Origin: Adiantum capillus-veneris | Lineage: Eukaryota; Streptophyta; Polypodiopsida; Polypodiales; Pteridaceae | Length of the DNA: 64,000 bases | Direction: 5' to 3' | Assembly: GCA_014529385.2 (NCBI GenBank) | Contig: CM043949.1 | Location: 110,079,977-110,143,976, forward strand | Shown: piece by piece, positions 47,423 through 56,620 of the stretch | Numbering within the stretch: the first letter of the stretch is position 1 | How the letters are laid out: each line of letters begins with the position of its first letter | The notes under the pieces: model-generated | The model's input: only the letters and a program-made list of their open reading frames with translations | The model's database searches: none | What the model was told of the DNA's origin: nothing | Program-made: the position numbers and the translations under genes

Positions 47423-48628
47423 TCTGAGCCACCCCTACGATACCCAATTGAGCTAAATAGCCCCTATGGGAAAGTACTATACAATGCCTTATTAGATACG
47501 GGAGCTAAACACAATTTGTTATCCTATGGAGTTTGGTGTCAATTAGGGAAACCGACCCTATCCCCAAGTACGATGCAAGTCAAGGGCATTAATAAAAAGA
47601 AAACTGCTATTCTTGGAGTCCTTGAGACCCCTGTTGTCTATGACAATGGAAGCATAGTGCAGAGGTTCCTAGTCATGCCCGCGGGAGCTATGGAAGGCAA
47701 CGTAAACCTGGGACGCACGTGGATGTTGGCAACCAAAAGTACTATTGATTGGGATACTAGTAGTGTCACGACGCGACCACCGACTCTTACCCCTATCATT
47801 CAAGCAAAGTCACCTACGTTGCAAACTCTAGCAAAGTTGAAGGATAGCCAACATTCACAAGCCAAGGTGGTTAACTCGTCTTTGTCGGCTACCCATGAAC
47901 CTAGCACTTCAACACTTGTAGTTGCAGCAAGCAGTAATATTGCAAGTACTCAACCTGCACGACCTAAGAGTACATATCAATGGGTCCCCAAGGCCTTACT
48001 TCCAACTACCTCAACCCTCCCATCCATTCCAAGAAAAAATTTCCCGGGAAAACCAAGAGCGCGCCCTAGGAGAGTCAAGACCAAATCACGATGGATTCCA
48101 AAACAACTATTAGAAGCCCAAGGCTACTATCATGGAAATGAGAAAATTTGGGTACCTAAACGTAAAATGTGTCCTTCCCTATCGACAACAAACCCATATG
48201 AGTCAAACAGTGTAACGCTAAAGGCAATGGCAGACCGTGGGAAGGGAAAGATCACAGAATGCTACACACCTAGTCCAGAGCTAGTTTGGGCTCCAAGGCA
48301 AAACCAATTTATTCCACCTAGCTCAGGAAGGGGGGAGTTCCATGAAGCTTCTAGCTCCTCATGTAATACATCCATAGAGGTAAAAGCTTCTACACAGCCT
48401 CCATCTATAGTAGTGGACGTCCATGAAGCTACAAAAGAATCCACACCTCCCAATGTTCAAGAATCACCTGATGAACCACTTCAAGTTCGATCCTGGGAGA
48501 GTACCTTACCACCCTTGAAACTTGACGAGGCACCTAGGGTAATAGAGAACTACTGGCAAAAATCCTCACCTATTACCAACTGGAACAATTGGTTTCAAAG
48601 GGTGACGACATCATTTCAAACGGTATGA
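47423..48628 (+). CDS. Gypsy 3' ORF with a second retropepsin-like domain
   Basis: This 401-codon frame follows integrase in the same reading frame. It is separated from it by TAA codons at 47303 and 47420 with a charged segment between (ARERQQRLRRQREANL). At about 47450-47760 it reads YNALLDTGAKHNLLSYGVW, then SPSTMQVKGI, then FLVMPAGAMEGNVNLGRTWM and STIDWDT. This has the D-T-G-A loop and an LGR.WM segment like the ILGRPW of retroviral-type proteases. The rest is Pro/Ser/Thr-rich with basic patches (RARPRRVKTKSRWIPK) and a repeated W-V-P-K/W-A-P-R phrase. It has no further recognised domain. It may have been the C-terminal extension of pol, or a separate product. The normal protease domain lies upstream of RT, so a second one here is unusual. 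Confidence 0.7.
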   Translation, partial: SEPPLRYPIELNSPYGKVLYNALLDTGAKHNLLSYGVWCQLGKPTLSPSTMQVKGINKKKTAILGVLETPVVYDNGSIVQRFLVMPAGAMEGNVNLGRTWMLATKSTIDWDTSSVTTRPPTLTPIIQAKSPTLQTLAKLKDSQHSQAKVVNSSLSATHEPSTSTLVVAASSNIASTQPARPKSTYQWVPKALLPTTSTLPSIPRKNFPGKPRARPRRVKTKSRWIPKQLLEAQGYYHGNEKIWVPKRKMCPSLSTTNPYESNSVTLKAMADRGKGKITECYTPSPELVWAPRQNQFIPPSSGRGEFHEASSSSCNTSIEVKASTQPPSIVVDVHEATKESTPPNVQESPDEPLQVRSWESTLPPLKLDEAPRVIENYWQKSSPITNWNNWFQRVTTSFQTV

Positions 48629-48874
48629 TCTACCCAAGGAAGGGGGGAGTGTTTGTGGACATCCATTATTCACTTGCTTCCCTCTCAACCTTTCTCCCTG
48701 ACCTCTTAATCTCCAATCTTAGGGAATGTATATATAAAGCCTTATACTCACAAAAACAAGATAAAAAAGTAAAAGAGCAAGAGCCATAACACAAATCATA
48801 AAAACAAATTATGCACAAGAACACGACCCTTGTAATATTTGCACTCTAACCATCATCTATTTGCATGTACAGAT
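48629..48874 (+). promoter_or_regulatory. Purine tract and TATA-like region downstream of the 3' ORF
   Basis: AAGGAAGGGGGGAG (about 48634-48647) is followed by TGTTTGTGGACATCC, the pattern of a polypurine tract before a 3' LTR. TATATATAAAGCC lies at about 48727-48740. The stretch ends TTTGCATGTACAG just before the next ORF, which could be an LTR end (CA) or a splice acceptor (CAG). It may be a short LTR of about 220 bp or an internal promoter; I cannot decide. Confidence 0.45.
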
Positions 48875-49297
48875 ATGGCTAGTACGCTAGAGTCATCAAC
48901 TCCTGCCTTGGGTGAGAGGTACCCTCGTTACTTTTCACAAATATTTCACATGGTCTTTCCAGTGCTTGCATGTGAATGGGATTTGATAGGTACGCTAGCA
49001 TGTGAGAGGAATTTTGAGGAGTTAGAATGGCTGATACGTCTCTTGACCACGTCTGATCCATACTTAGTAGAGAGCGTTTCTCCCATTGCACAAGCCTACC
49101 CTTTTGACCAAGATGACTATAGGCATCTAGTGACCTTCTTAGTAAACATGGGCATCTATGATGAAGAAGAAAATTTACAGGACTACACGGATGGCACATA
49201 TGGTCTCATGGATGATGACTTTGTTTATCTCGACGACGAGGATAGGGGTTTAGCCTTAGGGTTTCCCCCCAACCTCTACAATATCCTATTACCTTGA
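48875..49297 (+). CDS. Small intact ORF of unknown function, 140 aa
   Basis: MASTLESSTPALGERYPRYF starts two bases after a possible splice acceptor (GTACAG). The product is acidic, with FHMVFPVLACEWDLIGTLAC in the middle and a very acidic tail (IYDEEENLQDY, LMDDDFVYLDDEDRG). It is Leu/Phe-rich but shows no signal peptide, membrane segment or known motif. It has no stop or frameshift although the elements around it are broken. It is followed within 15 bases by TCTAGGGGGAG and TG, a second polypurine-like boundary, which puts it inside or at the 3' end of the gypsy element. It could be an accessory retrotransposon protein or a captured host exon. I do not recognise the family. Confidence 0.5.
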   Translation: MASTLESSTPALGERYPRYFSQIFHMVFPVLACEWDLIGTLACERNFEELEWLIRLLTTSDPYLVESVSPIAQAYPFDQDDYRHLVTFLVNMGIYDEEENLQDYTDGTYGLMDDDFVYLDDEDRGLALGFPPNLYNILLP

Positions 49298-49311
49298 CTC
49301 TCTAGGGGGAG

Positions 49312-49754
49312 TGCAAATAATTAGGTTATAATTCCTTATGTTTTTTGTTGTGTTCAATAAGTGTTGGTACCTTTTCCCACTAATGTGCCTCCTGAAGGTA
49401 TTCCTTTTGTTTCCGAGTGTGTACAGGAGCGTGTTGCTATTGGTAGGATTTGGACCTTCAAATCAAGTGCGACCATCGACAGAAACAGGTGTTTCTTGTC
49501 CATTAGCATTGCCCCTTATCTTTTTTGCATCTATGATTGTCAGATTTAATTGTGATTGGTAGCCTAATATTCACCGCATTTGCTTAGTATCAAACATTTA
49601 ATTCAATGTAATTTTTTTGTCATAATCACTTGTCTAGGTTTAAAAATCAAGCAGTTCGCCAAACTAGTTTGACCAAGTTAGGTGTTAGAAATCTTCTCTT
49701 AATACCATGGGGAATGCCTTCCTAATAATTAATGGTTACTTAAGTTCTTAATCC
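49312..49754. other. Unassigned; possible start of a 3' LTR
   Basis: It begins TGCAAATAATTAGG after the purine tract. Overlapping ORFs (49338-49562, 49361-49549) show no domain. No match to the region left of the gypsy primer site was seen. Confidence 0.35.
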
Positions 49755-50311
<557 letters not shown>

Positions 50312-50872
50312 AGATACAAAATACATGTACTTTGGAGAGACTCAATGGATGATCCCCAAACCCAAGCTAGAGGGTAAAGTCCCAAGTAGAATGAGGTTGT
50401 TTTCTGAGCTAATAACACTCTATACAAGATTATCTAATGCCTCACAATGTCTCTTAGCACTCTCTCTGTTGTCTTTGCTATCTTTCTCTCCGTTTCTCTC
50501 TATCCAATGCTAAGGTATGAACTTAGAACGTTCACCAAAAATGGTAGAGTGGAATTAGGTTAAACTATCCAACCAAATTTTAGTTCGTATATTTAGTAGA
50601 GAAACTTTTCTTTGTATTGTTCCACAAGATCAGTGTTGTAGGTGGCTGATATCGCTCCTACGCATCTGCCTGCAAACCTCTTGAAATTGCTCCAACACGT
50701 GATTTTTAGGTACTTTTGGTACTTTATTACCCGACTAGTTGGTAGTTACTATGGACTCTCCCCACATGGAGATTGGGTAAAATCCATGACCATGGCATCT
50801 CATGCCATAACATGACACTTGAGTCCATATTGACTCACTTTCATCATGACTTCACCTTAGCCATTATTCACA
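50312..50872 (-). repeat. Family C LTR, partial copy with internal deletion
   Basis: It matches 52380-53310 and 63580-64000 (for example GATGATCCCCAAACCCAAGC and TGTTGTAGGTGGCTGATAT). The middle part present at 52590-52990 is missing. It ends ...ATTCACA like the full copy. Its left part is replaced by the microsatellite block. Confidence 0.75.
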
Positions 50873-52138
50873 CCTTTAGTAGAGATGATGTGAAGTTACA
50901 TATTTGAACACCTTCCCTCAAGTTCAACAACATCTCTAAGAAGTGTACAAGATGGGAGAGATGATTTGAACTTAGATCTTTATCACCTTTTCTCAAGTTC
51001 TACCGAGAGTTCTACATCATCTCTAGATAATCCTTGTTAATGAGACGAGATGGTGTGAGCTTGTATCTCCAACACCTTCCCTTAACTCCTGCAACATCTT
51101 TGACTATTCATGAAATTAAAAACCACAAAGTTATGATGAAAGGCTTCTTCTATCTGATGAGCCTTCCATTGACACAATGATGGGATTTCCTTTGGTCTAT
51201 AAGCTCCATCAAGCTAGCTGCTACCTCCATGCTTTGAATGAGGTGAACTCTTCTCCAAGCTGAAATTCATGTAGGTTATCCTTGTCTCCTTCTTAGGAGA
51301 CTTCTCCAGAATTCCGTGTCCTTCCTTTGAGAGTCCTTCTAGTCCTTATGGATATCTCCAAGCTTGTTTGATGGGTTCCATTCTGCACCATAGATTCTTT
51401 GCCTCCTTTTGTGTGAGATGGGCATTCTATCTTCCATCTCTAGCTTGTCTCCTTGTAGCCTTCATGCAAACACTTCCATTGCTTGCATCTCATACCGCAA
51501 AAACACATCATTGTGGTTGGGTTTACTCTTTCTCAAGCTGAGCTTTGAGAAAGGCACAAGTGGAATCCTCTTGCCACACTTCATGGGGAAAGAGAGCTCA
51601 AATTTCCTTCACTTTGTCTGTAAATATTTTTGTAATCTCCTTGTCCTTTGAAGAGTTGTCCTTGCCTCTTTCATGTGTAGTCTTCTCCCTAATTTGAGAC
51701 CTTCATCTAGCTTTGCTTTAGCTTGGTTGTCTCCTCTTTGCAAAATATAATGCTGCATGTTGATAAACTCCATCTCCATGTGCAATCGTGGCTGATTTTC
51801 TGTGCAAATCATCTTGCCCCTTCTTTCACAAGATTTTTGAAGCCTTGATATTCTTTATCCTTCATGGTGATGTAAGGATCACCATTTTGTTCATGCTTTC
51901 TCCAAAATTATATGCTTCTTTTGATTTCCTTTGGCTCCTTCCAGGACTGGCTTGTCTTCAATGATAGTATCCCAATGTGATAAAGGGGGATTTTTTCACT
52001 CACTCAAACACACTCAAGGTCTCTCTACCTAGGCACTACACCTAGCTGTGATAACATGTAAAGTATGTAGTCTCTCTACCTAGGCACTACAACTAGCTGT
52101 GATAACATGTAAAAATATGTGTGCGTGCTCTAATACCA
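50873..52138. other. Region between two family C LTR copies, no coding capacity
   Basis: About 1.27 kb rich in CTTC/CTCC phrases. It contains a 51-bp tandem duplication (CTCTCTACCTAGGCACTACA at 52021 and again at 52072). If the two flanking LTR copies belong together, this is the interior of a short non-autonomous element on the minus strand. The ORFs at 51409 and 51609 show no domain. Confidence 0.45.
52127..52138 (-). promoter_or_regulatory. Primer-binding-site-like motif of family C
   Basis: Minus strand TGGTATTAGAGC directly at the LTR border; the copy at 63318-63329 reads TGGTATGAGAGC. Both resemble the tRNA-Met primer site. Confidence 0.6.
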
Positions 52139-53310
52139 TGTGAAAATATAAGGGAGAAGGTAGATGGATCTTTATGCCAAGATATATGTGAGAGAGGGAG
52201 GAGATGGACACAACTCAAATACAAGAGATAAAATGATATAATGTAATGAAAAGCTGTATTAATCACATAACTACCATGGGAGAAAATATGAGTACTTAAA
52301 GTACACAAACATGTACATTAAGATACTTTTTTACTGTCTACAGAGGTACTTTGGAGTACCTTATTGACAAGTATTGTAAAATACCTATGATACACAATGC
52401 AGGAACTTCTGAGAGACTCACTGGATGATCCCCAAACCCAAGCTAGAGGCTAAAGTACCAAGTACAATGAGGTTGATTTCCTAGCTAACAAATCTCTATA
52501 CAAGATTATCTAAAGCTGCACAATGTCTCTTAGCACTCTCTCTATTGGCTTTGTTGTCTCTCTCTATCCAATGCTAAGGTGTGAACGTGCTTCCCAGTAG
52601 CATCACTTCACCACCTTGCTAAGATCACTACCTAAGATGTAGTGTAATCCCTACTCTAGCCTAAATTTATCTTGGAACTAGGCACAAATACTAGGCACAA
52701 ATACTAGGCTCTAAGCACTAGGGTACTCCTAGGTACAACTATGTACAAAGGGATTCGTGCAACCTTCTTTGCTGCACTCCTTATAGCTAATGTTGATGAC
52801 TACTAAAGGTGAATTTTAAGGATTCCTTTGGCAGGCAGATCCTCCATCATGTGGGAAACATTTCTTCTTTACATTTCATCAAGAGATCACAACTATATCT
52901 CTTGGTAGGTCGCTCCCACGTTGGTATTTTGGCTCCTTTGTGTAGTCTACAATTTTGCAGGTAGTCAACATGGCACCTTCACCAGAAACAATGTGCAGTG
53001 GTATTAGAGTAAAACCTCCAACCAAATTTTAGTCCAGATTTAGTAGAGAAACTTCTCTTTGTATTTTTTAATAAGATTAGTGTTGTAGGTGGCTGATATT
53101 GCTCCTACAAATCTGCCTGCAAACCTCCTGAAATTGCTCCTAATGTTTAGGTACTTTACTACCTGACTTCTTGATAGTTACTATGGACTCTTCCCATGTG
53201 TAGATTGGGTGAAATCCATGACCATGGCATGTATTGTCATTCCATAACATCACACTTGAGTCCATATTGACTCACTTTCATCATGACTTCATCCCTAGCC
53301 CTTGTTCACA
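52139..53310 (-). repeat. Family C LTR, 1172 bp
   Basis: The ends are TGTGAAAATATAAGG and CTTGTTCACA, giving a perfect 6-base inverted repeat TGTGAA/TTCACA. The primer-like motif at its left side gives minus-strand orientation. It is shared with 63330-64000 over its first part and with 50312-50872. Confidence 0.75.
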
Positions 53311-54348
53311 CCTTTTGTAATATAGCAATACTAGTATACCAGTACCAGTATAGCAGTATAGGAGTCTAGAAATCATGCATATTCTTGACTATATGAAGTC
53401 ATTGTAGCTGTACTACCTGTACCAGTACTAGCACTAAAATTTTGTGACCAATACCGATATACCAGTATACACAAAGCAGTACCAGTATACCAATATAGAA
53501 CTCATGAATATTATTTACTATACTAAGTCGATATATGACTATTATGGGTATAGTTGGCTACTTCTTCTGACCCTTATCTCATAAAAGCTTGGGGCTCCAT
53601 ATGGTTTCCCTCGTAAATGAAACCATCTCTGGATATATGATTGGCTTTACCTTTTTTATTATTTATCTTTGAAAGAATCTAGTGGGGTGAAATCTATAAC
53701 ATGTGGGATAGCCATGCATCACCTGCATATGGTACCAATGCTAACTAAGGTTGTGTTGTTTCCATGGGTATATATGAGGGTTACTTCTCAACTACGGTTT
53801 TTAAAGTTCCTTGGCTTGAAGGTGAAAGACTTTTATATCTTCTCGCCCTTGATTTTAGTACTGATGTACAAAGACTGTTCTGTACTAGGAATGGGAATTA
53901 TACCACCTTTCCACTGACATAGTCTCTGGTGTCTTTTGTAATTTGAAAGGAATCTTTGGTGTATATGTTATATTGTTATTGGACACACACACACACAAAA
54001 AAAAAGAAAAAACTAACCTTTGGTGGAGCACTCCATCATTCGGTGTTGGATAGAAAAAGCCACAAGAAGATTCAAGTGCATGAGGTCTCTAAACAAATGC
54101 AAGGGAGGTGAGCTTTGACACAATATTCCTCCTCCCCCTTGTCTTAAACAAACACACATAAAAAAAGATAGATTTCATACCTCTTGCATAGTTGGTGCAG
54201 GAGTTTGCTTCCTTGCTTGATTGCTCTCACTTTGCTTGCTTTCTTGCGTGCTTGCGGTTGCCCTCAATTATTTTTCTTCATTGCTTGTTGTGGGTGTGTG
54301 ATTTGCGTGTAGGTGCTTCCTTGTTTGGTGTGTGATTAAGGAGAGAGT

Positions 54349-54383
<35 letters not shown>

Positions 54384-54384
54384 T

Positions 54385-54422
<38 letters not shown>

Positions 54423-54539
54423 GAAAAGATAGAGAGATTAGTATAGATTCAATAGTCAATGTTAAATTAGTGTTAAAGTAGATAAAAAAGAGAAGTGAGA
54501 GTTTTCTTCTTGTATGTTTAATGTGGAATTAGTATTAAA
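53311..54539. other. No supported gene; degenerate minisatellite and simple repeats
   Basis: Degenerate CAGTATACCAGTAC repeats lie at about 53325-53500. An 82-codon frame (53669-53917) has no domain. (CA)n lies at 53983-53997 and about 54346-54377, (AG)n at about 54385-54418. Confidence 0.5.
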
Positions 54540-54676
54540 TCAGAGTAGAAAATGTTTGAAAGATGTGTATGTTAAATAAAAAAAGAAAAAAAAGCCAAAA
54601 AAAGATAAACATTTAACATTAGATCTAAAAAAGGGTTGAAAATTGAAAAAGGATATTAAAAAAGAGAGATTAACAA

Positions 54677-54769
<93 letters not shown>

Positions 54770-54889
54770 AGAAGAAGAAGAAGAAGAAGAAGAAGAGAGT
54801 TTTAACGTCATAGGAAACTATCCCAAGAGACCTTAAAGATCTAGCCGACGAGGAGTTGAACTCAAGACCTGTTATTCAAGAGGAAGAGA

Positions 54890-54947
<58 letters not shown>

Positions 54948-55015
54948 GGGAAGAGAGGGAGTGTAGAGAGAGGAAGGAGGGAGAGAGGAGGAGAGAGTTA
55001 TAGATAGAACGAGAG

Positions 55016-55108
<93 letters not shown>

Positions 55109-55225
55109 GATAGAGAGAGCTGTAGAGAGAGGGAAGAGAGAGATAGAGGTGTAGGGAGAGGAAAGATAGATATATATAGAGGAAGAAAGAAAGGTGTAGG
55201 AGATAGATAGATAGATAGATAGTTC
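54540..55225. repeat. Microsatellite-rich repeat block, copy 2
   Basis: It has the same unique phrases as 49755-50311. Here they are separated by (AG)n (54680-54765), (AAG)n, a 100-bp foreign module (about 54790-54895), and further (AG)n at about 54893-54940 and 55030-55102. It ends in (GATA)n at 55200-55222, which belongs to the LINE tail. Confidence 0.85.
54790..54895 (-). repeat. Copy of a microsatellite-ended repeat module
   Basis: The minus strand reads CCTCTTGAATAACAGGTCTT, GAGTTCAACTCCTCGTCGG, CTAGATCTTTAAGGTC and GATAGTTTCCTATGACGTT before running into (CTT)n/(TC)n. The first three phrases recur at 27948-28000 and the last at about 7765, 27080, 27805 and 28015. Confidence 0.75.
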
Positions 55226-56271
55226 TATTATCGTCCTGGGAGGTCAAATATGACCTATGGGACCAAATGAACATGTCACGTGGTGTGAGTGGAGTTCATA
55301 AGTGACTCTCGATGCTCAAAAATGGCTGAAATGAGCGTCGCAATAGAGAGTCCACATCGTGGTTGGGAGAGGAAGGTATGTAGGGAGAGCTCATGGCTGA
55401 ATATATGGGGAAAAGAGGACCTAATGTGGTCAAAAGCTGAGCACTCAAGTAGTGTGTGGTACTCACTCTCTCGCACTTGACGAGGGCATAAGGTGCAAAG
55501 TCGATGACACTCCTCGCCAGTGCCCCAACGTCCTGTCTCGCAGCGTAGAGAATGGGAGCTAAGACGAATGGAGGCAATGGTGCGGATCGCACTCAACGGG
55601 ATGGGCTCAAGGATGTAGGAATGGGTTCGGTTACCTCGTTCCGAGAAGAAGAGAGATTTGTAGTTTGGGGCAACGTGTGTGGTGTAATGGCTGAAGCGAG
55701 AACCTCCAGATTTCTCCCAAGCCATGATACATTGGCGTTGTAAGAAGGCCTCATTAACTTGGGAGTCGATCGACGCATCCTTGACCAAGTGACATGCATC
55801 CCATCTTCCAAACCATTTCTTGATATCAAGCATCCACCCCGAACTTAGTATTTTGCTCTTGCATGTCTTTTGAACCTTTTGACTTGCTTCATATGCGATT
55901 CTAGGAAGTCGATGCAAAGGGCTACGTTGTGTCTTACGCATGTACTCCACAACCCTTTCCATGCCCAAGACCTCAATGGGAAGCGATCCGGACTCAAGAA
56001 GTAAGAGCATGTAGGGTGTTTGTGTCTTGACTTGGAGAAAGTTGGTGAGAAAACGCTTTTGGACATTCTCAAACTCTTTCCAAGTAGACTTCCCGATGCT
56101 TCCACCCCACACCTCCACTCCATAAAGAAGCACCGGTGTCACCAATGTGTCAAAGAGGTACTTTTTGAGAGCCCAACACTTGATCTCTCCTGCATTGCAC
56201 ATGTTCTCAAATGCATAATAAGCCCTCTTTCCGGCTTCCAAGCGACGCATTGCACAATCCTTCCATTTATG

Positions 56272-56276
<5 letters not shown>
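55223..56276 (-). mobile_element. 5'-truncated LINE of a second family with a (TATC)n 3' tail
   Basis: The frame 56250-55276 (324 codons) is open. It encodes the region after the RT active site: KRAYYAFENMCNAGEIKCWA, LFDTLVTPVLLYGVEVWGGS, TWKEFENVQKRFLTNFLQVK, and near the end CTLCPRQVRESEYHTLLECS, a zinc-binding-like motif. These are typical of the C-terminal part of plant and animal LINE RT proteins (VLLYGCEVW-type motif). The start is missing because the copy is truncated at about 56276 against (AG)n. On the minus strand the 3' end runs into TATC repeats (plus GATA, 55200-55222). It differs from the family at 5.5 and 33.4 kb and is much less decayed. Confidence 0.85.

Positions 56277-56318
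<42 letters not shown>
56277..56318. repeat. (AG)n microsatellite, left half of the target of Copia A3
   Basis: About 40 bp of GA repeats directly left of the A3 LTR. The tract continues on the other side of the element (63031-63116). Confidence 0.9.
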
Positions 56319-56320
<2 letters not shown>

Positions 56321-56545
56321 TTGGAATTAGGGTTGCAGTGAAATGCACACAGCTTGGAGAAGACGAAGGAAGCTCAAGGGACACAATAGAGAGTGTGTTT
56401 CTTAGTATGTAATGGAAAGATAGATAGCCCTAGAGTGATGGGCGTATATACAATGCTCAGGGGACAAAACCTCCTAAAGAGGGAAAAAATGCCCCGGCGG
56501 TCCTAGTGTGTTCACACACATCACTACCACATGTATATGGTAACA
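56319..56545 (-). repeat. 3' LTR of Copia A3
   Basis: 227 bp; minus strand TGTTACCATATACATG to AATTCCAACA. The polypurine tract lies just upstream on the minus strand. Confidence 0.9.
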
Positions 56546-56620
56546 AATCCCCCCTGGAGTGATGCGATGAACGAGAGCTGGCACATGAGTAAAGGGAAGT
56601 GCCATGCCCTGAGGACATGA

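Larger units (their letters stand above)
38446..49311 (+). mobile_element. Ty3/gypsy retrotransposon (Tat/Athila-like), internal region
   Basis: The interior runs from a tRNA-Asp-type primer site (38450) to a purine tract before TG at 49312 (or an earlier one at 48637-48647). Gene order is gag - protease - RT - RNase H - integrase, the gypsy order. Gag starts MNLRSGR as in plant Tat/Athila elements. Frame relations show one former long ORF: gag and protease share a frame interrupted by TAG (40906) and TGA (42268), a frameshift near 43650 precedes the linker and RT, and two frameshifts lie in integrase. Extra coding sequence follows integrase. No LTR pair was matched by eye. Confidence 0.85.
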
